64,000 nt of DNA, from the NCBI GenBank assembly GCA_943788875.1, contig CALSSA010000009.1, positions 62,001 to 126,000 of the forward strand, given 5' to 3'. Source of the stretch: an uncultured Pseudomonadales bacterium (GTDB taxonomy: Bacteria > Pseudomonadota > Gammaproteobacteria > Pseudomonadales > Porticoccaceae). The notes under the pieces were generated by a model. The model searched no databases. It was not told where the DNA came from and worked only from the letters and a program-made list of their open reading frames with translations. A program made the translations under genes and the position numbers. Shown here one piece after another: positions 33,688 to 43,264 of the stretch. Numbering within the stretch: the first letter of the stretch is position 1; the number at the start of each line of letters is the position of its first letter.

Positions 33688-35046
33688 ATGGAGCTGTTGC
33701 ATACAGTTTTTTATACCTTTATTGCCCTTGGGGTACTGGTAACTTTTCATGAATTCGGCCACTTTTGGGTGGCGCGGCGCTGTGGTGTTAAGGTTGAGCG
33801 CTTCTCTATTGGCTTCGGCACCCCGCTATTGCGATGGACCGACAAGCAGGACACCGAGTTTGTTCTCGCCTTACTGCCTCTGGGTGGTTATGTGAAAATG
33901 GTCGATGAACGAGAAGGTAATGTCGACTCGGGTGACATAGATTATGCCTTTAACCGCAAATCAGTATGGCAGCGTATGGCGATCGTTAGTGCAGGCCCCA
34001 TTGCTAATTTTCTGCTCGCGTTCGTTGCCTTTTGGTTCGTTTTTTTGGCGGGGGAAAAAGGGCTTGCTCCGGTAGTTGGGTTGGTTGAGGAAAATAGTCT
34101 TGGCGCTAGCTCTGGCTTTGAAAGCGGTATGGAAATTGTCGCTATTGATGGTAATGAAACTCCTACCTGGGGGGCTGTATCTAAGCAGCTTTTCGGGTTT
34201 ATTGGCAGCACAGGTGCTATTCCCTTCACTGTAGTTTATGGGGATTCTGATCTGCGTTATGAGGTCAATGTCACCGTAGACCGCTGGTTGCGTGAGGCCG
34301 AAGAGCCATTGCCCCTGCGAGAGCTAGGTATCAGCCCGCCATTTGAATTAGACAGTCTGACTCTGAATGAAGTGTTTGAGGAAGGGGCTGGATATAGCGC
34401 AGGCTTACGCTCAGGAGACCAGCTGATTAGCATCAATGGGCTGGCGATTGAAAATGTGAATCGCTTTATTAATATTGTGGCTGCGAGTGCAGATACCGTA
34501 ATTACTCTTGAAGTGTTGCGTGATACTGAGTCTCTCACTATTCAGGCGGTGCCTAGGCTGTCTGAGCGAGATGGTCGTCAAGTGGGGCAGTTAGCGGTGC
34601 GTTTAGCCACCACTGGCAAGTATCCGGATGAACTGCTGCGCGATGTGGATTACAGTATCTTTACGGCTATTCCACGGAGTATTAAAGAAACTGCAGATAC
34701 TAGTATTTTTGTGCTTAAATCGATTGGTAAATTAGTTGTAGGTGACCTTTCGCCGAAGAATCTCAGTGGTCCTATAACAATTGCTAAAGTAGCCGGTGAC
34801 AGTGCTCGCTCCGGAATTGACAATTTTATTCGCTTTGTGGCTATTCTCAGTATAATGCTTGGCGTAATGAATCTGTTGCCAGTGCCTGTCTTGGATGGCG
34901 GTCATCTCATGTATTACTTGATTGAGGTGATTAAGGGTTCTCCTGTATCTGACCAAATTCAGATTGTGGGGTATAAAGTAGGGTTTGTGATGTTGATTGG
35001 GTTGATGATATTTGCTACCTACAACGATGTAACGCGGACATTTTAA
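33688..35046 (+). CDS. rseP: Site-2 intramembrane metalloprotease RseP
   Basis: The 452-residue inner-membrane protease has the zinc motif HEFGH at 21-25 in the first membrane segment, two periplasmic PDZ domains (around 130-190 and 225-300, the second with AGLRSGDQLISING), and the C-terminal metal-binding VPVLDGGHLMYY near residue 400. It performs the second cut of the anti-sigma factor RseA to release sigma-E in response to outer-membrane stress. Its place immediately before bamA, whose product relieves that stress, is a conserved arrangement. Confidence 0.97.
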   Translation: MELLHTVFYTFIALGVLVTFHEFGHFWVARRCGVKVERFSIGFGTPLLRWTDKQDTEFVLALLPLGGYVKMVDEREGNVDSGDIDYAFNRKSVWQRMAIVSAGPIANFLLAFVAFWFVFLAGEKGLAPVVGLVEENSLGASSGFESGMEIVAIDGNETPTWGAVSKQLFGFIGSTGAIPFTVVYGDSDLRYEVNVTVDRWLREAEEPLPLRELGISPPFELDSLTLNEVFEEGAGYSAGLRSGDQLISINGLAIENVNRFINIVAASADTVITLEVLRDTESLTIQAVPRLSERDGRQVGQLAVRLATTGKYPDELLRDVDYSIFTAIPRSIKETADTSIFVLKSIGKLVVGDLSPKNLSGPITIAKVAGDSARSGIDNFIRFVAILSIMLGVMNLLPVPVLDGGHLMYYLIEVIKGSPVSDQIQIVGYKVGFVMLIGLMIFATYNDVTRTF

Positions 35047-35084
35047 ACCGCAAAATATAACTGACAATCGGGTTTGAATTACAC

Positions 35085-37433
35085 ATGAAGCGACTTTTTA
35101 AAGGCCTATTGGCAGTCCTTTTCTCTTTTACAGTTTCTGCCTATGCCGCGGTCTTTGAGGTTGCGGATATCCGTATTGAGGGATTACAGCGAGTATCTTC
35201 TGGTACCGTATTTGCCGCGCTGCCAATCAATGTGGGTGATCTGGTTGATGACCCTATCATTCGAGATGCTACCAGGTCTCTGTTTCGCACAGGGTATTTT
35301 TCCGATGTTGTTATGGCTCGAGAGAATGGTGTTCTGGTTATAGCCCTGGCTGAACGACCTGCGGTGACAGAAATTAATCTTGAAGGCAACAAGGCGATTG
35401 AGACAGATCAACTGCTAGATGCTCTGCGGGACAATGGCCTGGACGAAGGGCAGATTTTCCGTCAGGTAGTGTTGGAGGGAATGACCCAGGAATTGCAGCG
35501 CCAATATGTGTCTCAAGGTCGTTATGGGGCTCTGGTTAAGACTGAGGTTGAGGAGCTGCCACGCAATCGGGTGGCGGTGAATATAGATATTGATGAGGGC
35601 GATGTGGCCAAAATTCGGCATATCAACATTGTAGGCAACAAGCAATATTCTGAGGAAGAGTTACTCGAGAACTTTGAGCAGACTACCACAGGTTGGTTGT
35701 CGTGGATTTCCAGCGATGACAAATACAGTCGGGAAAAACTGACCGGGGACCTTGAGTCTTTGGAGACCTGGTATCTAGATCGCGGCTATCTGAAGTTTGC
35801 TGTGGAGAGTACACAGGTATCCATAAGCCCGGATAAAGAATCGGTTTATATCACCATTAACGTTGATGAAGGTGATGTTTATACAATTAGTGCGGTTGAG
35901 TTGTCTGGAGAATTAAAGTTAAAAGAAGCTCAGGTTAGAGCGCTTATTCTAATGCGTAAGGGGATGACTTTCTCTCAGTCACTGATGACAACCTCAAGCG
36001 AATATATCACTCGTGCTTTGGGCAATAGCGGCTACACCTTCGCTGAGGTCAATGGTTACCCCGAGGTCGATGAAGACGAAAATACCGCTACAGTGACTTT
36101 TATGGTAACGCCTGGCATGCGCGCCTACGTGCGCCGAGTTGAGTTCCGAGGTAATACCAAGACTGCTGATGAAGTTCTGCGCCGAGAGATGCGTCAAATG
36201 GAGGGTGGTTCGGCAAACAATGCTCTGATAGAACATTCCAAGGTTCGGCTTGAGCGTCTCGGCTTCTTCAAAGAGGTGAATGTTGAGAGCCTGCCAGTGG
36301 CGGGCACCAATGACCAGATTGATGTTGTATACACTGTGGAAGAACAGCCTTCAGGGTCTGTGGGTGCCAGTGTGGGTTATGCTCAGGGTACTGGTCTTAT
36401 CCTGGGTGCCAACCTCAGCGAAAATAATTTTTTAGGTACAGGTAAGCAAATAGGGGTTGGTCTTAACAAAAGTACTTACCAAAAGTCAGTGAACTTTAGC
36501 TATACCGAACCCTATTTCACTGTTGATGGTATTAGTGTTGGTTACAACCTGTACGGTCGGGATACGGATTATGATCGTATTAACGTCGCCAGTTTCTCTA
36601 CTAACACATTTGGGGCCAGCGTTAATTGGAGCTACCCGGTCTCAGAGATTGAGAGACTTGGCTGGGGTCTTGGATATGAAAATCTGGATCTTAAGACTGG
36701 CAGTTTTGCCTCTCAGGAAATTAGTGATTTTGTCAGTCAAAATGGCGATAACTTTGATGTTGTCAGTCTCAATGTTAACTGGATAAAGTCGACCCTCAAC
36801 CGTGGTGTTTTTGCCACGCGGGGTACTTCCCAACGCTTGGGCCTGGATATAGCCGTGCCTGGTTCGGGTTTGGAGTACTACAAAACTACTTATAGCCTGC
36901 AGCATTTACGCGGCTTAACCAGATCGCTGACGTTGAAGCTGCGGGCGGATCTCGGTTATGGTGAAAGTTATGGCGGCACTACTAGTATGCCGTTTTTCAA
37001 AAACTTCTATGGCGGCGGCTTTGGTTCAGTGCGCGGCTTTAAGCGCAATACCCTAGGCCCTCAGGACACCCCATGTCACCTGAGAAACCCGCCCTGTAGT
37101 ACAAGCTTTATTGACGATCCCGACCCCATTGGTGGTAACGTTCAGATTGAGCTAGGCGCGGAAGTTATTTTCCCATTGCCGTTTTTGAAAGATCAGCGGT
37201 CAGTACAGTCAACATTCTTTGTTGATGCGGGTAATATTTTCAACACAAAATGTGGTGAATCTCAGGTTAACTGTTTTAAACCTGATGTAGGAGAGTTACG
37301 CTACTCTGTAGGTGTAGGTGCAACTTGGTTAAGTGGTTTTGGCCCTATTACCTTTAGTGTCGCTAAACCGCTCAACTCGAACGATTTCGATGAAACTGAA
37401 GTTTTCCAGTTCTCATTGGGTAATCAATTTTAA
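35085..37433 (+). CDS. bamA: Outer membrane protein assembly factor BamA
   Basis: The 782-residue protein has a signal peptide ending near residue 21 (VSAYAA), five POTRA domains to about residue 415, and a 16-strand beta-barrel ending in aromatic FQFSLGNQF. The conserved VRGFKRNTLGP of barrel loop 6 is present. Two cysteine pairs occur in barrel loops (PCHLRNPPC and KCGESQVNC) and may form disulfides. It inserts beta-barrel proteins into the outer membrane with BamBCDE. rseP lies upstream, and skp follows 21 bases downstream. Confidence 0.98.
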   Translation: MKRLFKGLLAVLFSFTVSAYAAVFEVADIRIEGLQRVSSGTVFAALPINVGDLVDDPIIRDATRSLFRTGYFSDVVMARENGVLVIALAERPAVTEINLEGNKAIETDQLLDALRDNGLDEGQIFRQVVLEGMTQELQRQYVSQGRYGALVKTEVEELPRNRVAVNIDIDEGDVAKIRHINIVGNKQYSEEELLENFEQTTTGWLSWISSDDKYSREKLTGDLESLETWYLDRGYLKFAVESTQVSISPDKESVYITINVDEGDVYTISAVELSGELKLKEAQVRALILMRKGMTFSQSLMTTSSEYITRALGNSGYTFAEVNGYPEVDEDENTATVTFMVTPGMRAYVRRVEFRGNTKTADEVLRREMRQMEGGSANNALIEHSKVRLERLGFFKEVNVESLPVAGTNDQIDVVYTVEEQPSGSVGASVGYAQGTGLILGANLSENNFLGTGKQIGVGLNKSTYQKSVNFSYTEPYFTVDGISVGYNLYGRDTDYDRINVASFSTNTFGASVNWSYPVSEIERLGWGLGYENLDLKTGSFASQEISDFVSQNGDNFDVVSLNVNWIKSTLNRGVFATRGTSQRLGLDIAVPGSGLEYYKTTYSLQHLRGLTRSLTLKLRADLGYGESYGGTTSMPFFKNFYGGGFGSVRGFKRNTLGPQDTPCHLRNPPCSTSFIDDPDPIGGNVQIELGAEVIFPLPFLKDQRSVQSTFFVDAGNIFNTKCGESQVNCFKPDVGELRYSVGVGATWLSGFGPITFSVAKPLNSNDFDETEVFQFSLGNQF

Positions 37434-37454
37434 TAAAATGTAGGGAGAAGTATT

Positions 37455-37979
37455 GTGGGTAATGTAAAAGCACTTGTTTTAGTTTTGGTAGCCAGCCTAT
37501 TTGCGGCTGCACCTTTGAGCGCAGTAGCGGCAGAGAAAATTGCAGTAGTTGATATAGCCCGAGCTATTTTTGGCTCTAATGCGGCTCAAGCCAAACTGAA
37601 GCAGGCAGAGCAGGGAGCTGATTTTGTCAGCCTTAAAGCCAAATATGAAGGTTCAGCGGCGGACCTGCAAGCGTTGGCCAAAGAAGCAGAGAGCAAACGT
37701 TTGACCTGGTCTCAGGAACAGGCGGTTGCGCATCAGAAAAAAATGGAATATGCCAAAGCGGATGCTGAATTAGCTGGCCGCAAAATTCAGGCAGAACAGC
37801 AGCAACTGCAGCAGAGTATTATGCAAGAGCTTGGTCCTAAGGCACAGGAAGCTCTGCAAGAAGTTGTTAAGGAAGAAGGCGTCACCATATTACTGCGTGC
37901 CGAATCTGTGATGGTTGCCAGCCCAGAGAGTAATTTAACGGCTAAGGTTGCTGATCGGCTCAACCAAAAAACAAAGTAA
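37455..37979 (+). CDS. skp: Periplasmic chaperone Skp/OmpH
   Basis: The 174-residue protein has a cleavable signal peptide (hydrophobic residues 5-22, cut after AVAA near 26) and then a long helical, charged coiled region typical of the Skp tentacles. It holds unfolded outer-membrane proteins in the periplasm for BamA. The GTG start at 37455 is supported by AGGGAG. Placement between bamA and lpxD is the standard order. Confidence 0.95.
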   Translation: MGNVKALVLVLVASLFAAAPLSAVAAEKIAVVDIARAIFGSNAAQAKLKQAEQGADFVSLKAKYEGSAADLQALAKEAESKRLTWSQEQAVAHQKKMEYAKADAELAGRKIQAEQQQLQQSIMQELGPKAQEALQEVVKEEGVTILLRAESVMVASPESNLTAKVADRLNQKTK

Positions 37980-38003
37980 TTTTTTTACTCAGCCTACTGC
38001 CGG

Positions 38004-39029
38004 ATGAAACAAGATTACTCTTTAGGTGAAATTGCCGCGTTTCTCAAAGCTGAGTTGCGCGGTGATGCGGATGTACGAATCTCCGGTCTCAGCAGCTTAG
38101 AGAATGCAGTAGCGGGGGACTTGGCATTTCTTGCCAATCCTAAGTATACAAGTCAGTTAGGCGGCACCAGAGCAGAGGCTGTGATCCTTAGGGGAGAGCA
38201 AGCCGATAGTTTTTCAGGCAACTGTCTGATTTTGAAAAACCCTTACTTAGGTTATGCCGAGATAAGCGCTTGGTTTAGTCGAACTCCCGCTCCTGATGGC
38301 AATGTTCATCCTAGCGCTGTTATTCATTCCAGTGTCGATCTGAAAGATAATGTCTCTGTTGGCGCCAATGTTGTGGTCGACGAGGGTGTGGTTATCGGTT
38401 CTGGTTGTTGTATTGGCGCCAATAGCTTTATTGGCGGCGGGTCTGTGTTGGGCGCTGATTGCCTGATTGCAGCCAATGTTTCTATTTATCATGATGTAAT
38501 TATTGGTGAAGGAGTGACTTTACATAGTGGCTCAGTGATTGGAGCAGACGGTTTTGGATTTGCTCCCAATGGTGAGGGTGGCTGGCAGAAAATTCATCAG
38601 CTTGGTGGTGTTCGTATTGGTGATTGGGTTGAGATTGGCGCCTGTACTACAGTGGATCGCGGTGCGTTAGAAGACACTGTTGTTGGCAATTCTGTGATTA
38701 TTGATAATCATGTTCAGATAGCCCACAACTGTGTGGTTGGAGATGGTACTGCCATCGCTGCTTTTTGTGCCCTTGCAGGTAGTGTAAAACTGGGTCGCAA
38801 CTGTGTCCTGGGCGGCTATGCCACAGTGACGGGTCATTTGTCGGTCTGTGATAATGTGACATTGACCGCCCATGCCTATGTCACCAAAAGTATCAAAGTA
38901 CCGGGTTCGTACTCCTCAAGTACAACGCCATTGATGAGCTCAATACAGTGGCGCAAAACTGCGGTGCGTATAGGGCAGCTTGAAGATATAGTGCAGCGCT
39001 TAAAGCGACTGGAAGAGAATAAAGATTAA
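38004..39029 (+). CDS. lpxD: UDP-3-O-(3-hydroxyacyl)glucosamine N-acyltransferase
   Basis: This 341-residue protein has the LpxD layout: an N-terminal uridine-binding domain (residues 1-100), a left-handed beta-helix of hexapeptide repeats (100-290) with the catalytic His region DNHVQIAHNCVVGDGT, and a short C-terminal helix ending RLKRLEENKD. It adds the second 3-hydroxyacyl chain to the lipid A precursor. The ribosome site is weak. Confidence 0.97.
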   Translation: MKQDYSLGEIAAFLKAELRGDADVRISGLSSLENAVAGDLAFLANPKYTSQLGGTRAEAVILRGEQADSFSGNCLILKNPYLGYAEISAWFSRTPAPDGNVHPSAVIHSSVDLKDNVSVGANVVVDEGVVIGSGCCIGANSFIGGGSVLGADCLIAANVSIYHDVIIGEGVTLHSGSVIGADGFGFAPNGEGGWQKIHQLGGVRIGDWVEIGACTTVDRGALEDTVVGNSVIIDNHVQIAHNCVVGDGTAIAAFCALAGSVKLGRNCVLGGYATVTGHLSVCDNVTLTAHAYVTKSIKVPGSYSSSTTPLMSSIQWRKTAVRIGQLEDIVQRLKRLEENKD

Positions 39030-39083
39030 GTAATGGTGCCGGTTAGGGTTTGACCAGGCCATAAACATAACTCGGATATTGCA

Positions 39084-39530
39084 ATGAATATAAATGAAAT
39101 AATGGATCTATTGCCCCATCGCTACCCGTTTCTGCTGGTTGACCGAGTCACCGATGTGGTGCTCGGTGAGAGCATAGCGGGTTTTAAGAATGTCAGTATC
39201 AATGAAGAGGTCTTTAATGGTCATTTCCCCGGTGCACCTATTTTCCCTGGTGTGATGATTATTGAAGCTATGGCGCAGGTCTCTGGCATTTTGGGTTTTG
39301 CCACCACTGGTGAAACTGCAGACCACGATAAACTGTACCTTTTTGCTGGTGTTGATAAGGTGCGTTTTAAACGCCCGGTAGTCCCTGGGGACAGGCTTGA
39401 TTTGACCTCCGAGGTTGAAGCCGTTAAACGCAATATCTGGCGTTTTCGCTGTACTGCCAAGGTTGACGGGCAGACTGCTTGCGAAGCTACAATTCTGTGT
39501 GCCTATAGAGATAAAGGTGAAGTTGCATGA
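39084..39530 (+). CDS. fabZ: 3-hydroxyacyl-ACP dehydratase FabZ
   Basis: The 148-residue hot-dog protein has [13 protein letters not shown] near the start and the catalytic [21 protein letters not shown], with His and Glu in the usual places. It dehydrates 3-hydroxyacyl-ACP in fatty acid synthesis and so competes with LpxA/LpxD for 3-hydroxyacyl-ACP. Its stop overlaps the lpxA start by 4 bases (ATGA). Confidence 0.97.
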   Translation: MNINEIMDLLPHRYPFLLVDRVTDVVLGESIAGFKNVSINEEVFNGHFPGAPIFPGVMIIEAMAQVSGILGFATTGETADHDKLYLFAGVDKVRFKRPVVPGDRLDLTSEVEAVKRNIWRFRCTAKVDGQTACEATILCAYRDKGEVA

Positions 39531-40294
39531 TAGACCCCAGGGCCATTGTTGATCCTTCAGCTACTGTTGGCGATAACGTTAGTATTGGTCCATGGACTAT
39601 TGTTGGCCCAGATGTTGAGATAGGTGATGACTGTGAAATCGCATCCCATGTAGTGCTTAAAGGGCCTACGGTTCTGGGACGTGGCAATAAAATATTTCAG
39701 TTTGCCACCGTCGGTGATGCGACCCCTGATCTGAAATACAATGGCGAGCCAACCAGGCTTATCGTCGGTGATAATAATGTATTCCGTGAGGGCGTCACTG
39801 TGCACAGGGGCACTGTGCAGGGCAGTTACGAGACCATTATTGGCAGTGATAACTTGTTTATGCCGTATGTCCATATCGCTCATGATTGCGTGATCGGCAG
39901 TCATTGTGTTTTTTCCAACAATGCCACTATCGCCGGGCATGTGCATGTAGGGGACTGGGCAATTTTGGCGGGCTATGCATTATCCCATCAATATGTTCAT
40001 ATTGGCGCCCATTGTTTTATTGCGACAGGTGCCTTCTGTTACCACGATGTACCAGCTTTTGTCACCGCTTCAGGGAATCCGGCAGAGCCGCGAACCATTA
40101 ATCGTGAAGGACTAAAACGGCGTGGATTTAGCACCGATGAAATCGCTGTGGCCAATAAGGTCTATAAATTACTCTACCGCCGTGGCCTGCAGTTTGACGA
40201 GGCATTGAAGGCTATCGCCGAATTGGGAGACAACCGGGTTACTGCTATGTTTTTATCTTCCGTTGAGCACAGTACTCGCGGCATTATTCGCTAG
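39527..40294 (+). CDS. lpxA: UDP-N-acetylglucosamine O-acyltransferase
   Basis: The 255-residue protein is the expected LpxA length. It consists of a left-handed beta-helix of hexapeptide repeats with the catalytic His in [16 protein letters not shown], followed by a helical C-terminal part ([24 protein letters not shown]). It starts lipid A synthesis by attaching 3-hydroxyacyl from ACP to UDP-GlcNAc. The start is coupled to fabZ, and lpxB follows 3 bases after the stop. Confidence 0.98.
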   Translation: MIDPRAIVDPSATVGDNVSIGPWTIVGPDVEIGDDCEIASHVVLKGPTVLGRGNKIFQFATVGDATPDLKYNGEPTRLIVGDNNVFREGVTVHRGTVQGSYETIIGSDNLFMPYVHIAHDCVIGSHCVFSNNATIAGHVHVGDWAILAGYALSHQYVHIGAHCFIATGAFCYHDVPAFVTASGNPAEPRTINREGLKRRGFSTDEIAVANKVYKLLYRRGLQFDEALKAIAELGDNRVTAMFLSSVEHSTRGIIR

Positions 40295-40297
40295 TCT

Positions 40298-41443
40298 ATG
40301 ACTGTGCCAGCGCCAGTCTTTGCGATAGTTTCAGGAGAGGCTTCCGGGGATATTCTCGGTGCCAATCTGATACGAGCACTCAAAGAACATTTTCCAGATG
40401 CCATTTTTGAAGGCATAGGTGGCCCGCGCATGCAGGCTGAGGGATTTGTGTCCCTGCACGAGATGGATCGTCTCTCAGTGATGGGTTTGGTGGAGCCCCT
40501 AAAGCGACTGCCTGAGCTATTGCGTATCAGACGTAATATTGTCCAGCGCTACAGCAATGAAAAACCTGCGGTCTTTATTGGTATTGACTCACCTGACTTT
40601 AATTCTGGCATTGAGAAAAAGCTGCATCGCGTTGGGGTAAAAACTGTGCACTATGTCAGCCCATCGGTTTGGGCCTGGCGCCAGGGTAGAATTAAAAAGA
40701 TAAAACAGTCTGTTGATCTAATGTTGACACTGCTACCTTTTGAGGCAGATTTTTATCGCCAGCATCAGGTGCCGGTGTGCTTTGTTGGCCATCCATTGGC
40801 GCAACAGTTTAAAGGTCAGCGAGATAAAAGTGCCGCCTGTACTGAGCTTGGCTTGGACCCACAGCTTCCGGTGCTTTGTATTATGCCTGGCAGTCGTGCC
40901 AATGAAGTTGAGTTGCTGGCAGATCTGTTTCTTGATGCAGCGGAGAGGGTTGGTCAGAGTCTGGGAGCAGATATTCAGCTGGTGATTCCGGCGGCCAATC
41001 AGGCTCGGTATCAGCAAATCGAAGCGATTCTTGGGCAAAGGCCTGACGCGAATATTCAGCTATTACAGCAGAGATCGCATCGCGCCATGGAAGCCTCTGA
41101 TGTGGTGTTGCTTGCCTCCGGCACCACAGCGCTGGAAGCTATGCTGCTGCAGAAACCGATGGTGGTGAGTTACCGATTTGGCGCCTGGACCTACAAATTA
41201 CTATCAAGATTGATTAAAACCCCATATGCCTCTATCCCCAATTTACTGGCTAACAAGATGTTGGTGCCAGAACTGATTCAGGACGATGCGTCCGTGGAAA
41301 ACCTGTCAGCAGCAGTGGTTGAAGCATTTGATGCGACTCAGCGTGAGGCACTGCAGGCAGAGTTTGCCCAATTGCAGGAACAGCTAGCCGTCGACTCTGG
41401 TGCTTTAGCTGCTGGCGCTATTGCAGAGTTGTTGGCTCAATGA
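40298..41443 (+). CDS. lpxB: Lipid A disaccharide synthase
   Basis: The 381-residue GT19 glycosyltransferase begins with [18 protein letters not shown], and has [25 protein letters not shown] and the donor-site [12 protein letters not shown]. It condenses 2,3-diacyl-GlcN-1-phosphate with UDP-diacyl-GlcN at the inner membrane. Its end overlaps the rnhB start by 4 bases. It completes the lpxD-fabZ-lpxA-lpxB set here. Confidence 0.98.
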   Translation: MTVPAPVFAIVSGEASGDILGANLIRALKEHFPDAIFEGIGGPRMQAEGFVSLHEMDRLSVMGLVEPLKRLPELLRIRRNIVQRYSNEKPAVFIGIDSPDFNSGIEKKLHRVGVKTVHYVSPSVWAWRQGRIKKIKQSVDLMLTLLPFEADFYRQHQVPVCFVGHPLAQQFKGQRDKSAACTELGLDPQLPVLCIMPGSRANEVELLADLFLDAAERVGQSLGADIQLVIPAANQARYQQIEAILGQRPDANIQLLQQRSHRAMEASDVVLLASGTTALEAMLLQKPMVVSYRFGAWTYKLLSRLIKTPYASIPNLLANKMLVPELIQDDASVENLSAAVVEAFDATQREALQAEFAQLQEQLAVDSGALAAGAIAELLAQ

Positions 41444-42051
41444 AACCCTGGAACCCTCCAGCGGGTATTAAATGTCTAGCTGGTGTGGATGAGGTGGGTC
41501 GCGGGCCCTTGGCAGGAGACGTAGTCACTGCAGCCGTAGTGCTGCCAGCTAATCACAGAATTGAAGGCTTGGCTGATTCGAAAACACTGTCCGCTCGGCA
41601 GAGAGAAAATCTTTATGGCGATATTATAAGCCATGCGGACTGCTGGGCTGTGGGGCGTGCTTCAGTAGCTGAGATTGATCGCTTTAATATTTTGCAGGCC
41701 ACATTAATGGCCATGCGCCGCGCTGTAATGGGACTGCAGCGGCAGCCAGATTATGTTGCCGTCGATGGCAATCGTGTACCCCAGTGGGAATATAGTTCTG
41801 AGGCTGTGATTAAAGGTGATGGGCGTGTCGAGGTGATCAGTGCTGCGTCCATTATCGCCAAGGTGGTACGTGATGCTGAGATGGCTGAGATGCATATTAA
41901 ATATCCGGGTTATGGTTTCGATAGTAACAAGGGTTATGGCACGGCTCAGCATCTGGAGGCACTGGAACGTCTGGGTCCCACGCCTATCCATAGGCGCTCA
42001 TTTGCACCGGTTAAAAAGGAATTAGGTCTGGATCAGTCAAGCCTATTTTAA
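41440..42051 (+). CDS. rnhB: Ribonuclease HII
   Basis: The 203-residue protein has [21 protein letters not shown] with Asp17-Glu18, VDGN further on, and [14 protein letters not shown] followed by [10 protein letters not shown], which are all RNase HII signature segments. It removes ribonucleotides from RNA-DNA hybrids. It overlaps lpxB by 4 bases. Unlike in Pseudomonas and E. coli, dnaE does not follow directly; a FabH-like gene with its own leader is interposed. Confidence 0.97.
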   Translation: MKPWNPPAGIKCLAGVDEVGRGPLAGDVVTAAVVLPANHRIEGLADSKTLSARQRENLYGDIISHADCWAVGRASVAEIDRFNILQATLMAMRRAVMGLQRQPDYVAVDGNRVPQWEYSSEAVIKGDGRVEVISAASIIAKVVRDAEMAEMHIKYPGYGFDSNKGYGTAQHLEALERLGPTPIHRRSFAPVKKELGLDQSSLF

Positions 42052-42172
42052 GGTGAATTATTGCGCTGATAAATAAAGAGTAGGTTTAAAAAATCAGTTT
42101 GGCCTTGAGTTCAGATGGCACAGGCTTTACATTCGACTATATAAAAACAACTAATATTATGGGGTTGGACTA

Positions 42173-43264
42173 GTGACGCACGCAGAGATTACTGGTTGGG
42201 GCAAATATGCGCCACCATTGTTAATGACCAATGATGATATGGCTAAAATTGTTGATACCAATGACGAGTGGATTTTTTCGCGCTCTGGTATTCGTCAGCG
42301 GCATTATAGTCACGTCACCACTGGTGAGATGGCCTGGCTGGCTGGTGAAAGAGCTCTGGCCGCCGCAGGCATCTGTGCGGATGATCTGGATCTGGTGATA
42401 CTGGGTTCGACTACACCAGAAGAGTACTGCCCCAATACAGCAAGTATTATTAAGAACAAACTGGGCGCGACAAAGGCAGCGGCCTTTGATCTTAACTCAG
42501 CCTGCACTAGTTGGCTCTATGGGCTCAATGCAGCCACAGATATGGTTAAGTCAGGGTCGATTAATAAGGCGCTTATTATTGGCGCAGAGCGTATTTCTGT
42601 CGCCATGGATTGGAGCAAACGTGAATCCTGTTTTTTGTTTGGTGATGGTGCCGGCGCTGTTGTAATTGAAGCCTCGGAGGAAAAGACCGGTCTGCTTAGT
42701 GCTCATATGAGCTGTGTGCCCGATAGTCGTGAATGTCTGCATATCCCCAAGTGGGGGCTATCGACGATGCACTGGACTGATGATCTCCACGTGTCACTCA
42801 ATTTTGAGGGGCAGGAAATCTTTAAAAGTGCAGTTAAAGGTATGAGCGAATCTATTGGCAAGGTGTTGGAAAGAGAGGGGCTTACTGCGGATGATATAGA
42901 CCTGTTCGTGCCTCATCAGGCTAATATTCGCATTATCCAGGCCCTGGCTAAACGGCTTAATTTCCCCATGGAGAAGGTCATGGTCTGTATCGATAAATAT
43001 GCCAATACCAGTGCTGCAGCTATCCCTTTGGCGCTCTGTGACGCCTTGACCGACGGCAGAGTGAAACCAGGCATGACTATTTTAACCGCCTCCTTTGGCG
43101 CTGGTTTAACCTGTGGTGCGGGAATTATTCGCTGGGGTGACAGGGTTGAACCACTGCAGCATAGCGACGCAGATATCCCTCCCTATGAGGGCACTGTATT
43201 CGATTTGATGAAAGATAGCTTCGCCTATTACGGCGTAGATGCGGAGCACCTGTTATCTAAATGA
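42173..43264 (+). CDS. Beta-ketoacyl-ACP synthase III-like protein (FabH family)
   Basis: This 363-residue thiolase-fold synthase has the FabH triad: Cys111 in DLNSACTSWLYG, His in LFVPHQANIR and Asn in YANTSAAAIPLAL. The N-terminus has the family TNDEWIFSRSGIRQR. It is about 40 residues longer than E. coli FabH, owing mainly to a C-terminal extension after IIRWGD ending in a motif-free acidic tail. It starts at GTG, 121 bases after rnhB, with an A/T-rich element (TATATAAA at 42138) that may be a promoter. It overlaps dnaE by 4 bases. FabH role or a specialised acyl condensation are both possible. Confidence 0.88.
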   Translation: MTHAEITGWGKYAPPLLMTNDDMAKIVDTNDEWIFSRSGIRQRHYSHVTTGEMAWLAGERALAAAGICADDLDLVILGSTTPEEYCPNTASIIKNKLGATKAAAFDLNSACTSWLYGLNAATDMVKSGSINKALIIGAERISVAMDWSKRESCFLFGDGAGAVVIEASEEKTGLLSAHMSCVPDSRECLHIPKWGLSTMHWTDDLHVSLNFEGQEIFKSAVKGMSESIGKVLEREGLTADDIDLFVPHQANIRIIQALAKRLNFPMEKVMVCIDKYANTSAAAIPLALCDALTDGRVKPGMTILTASFGAGLTCGAGIIRWGDRVEPLQHSDADIPPYEGTVFDLMKDSFAYYGVDAEHLLSK

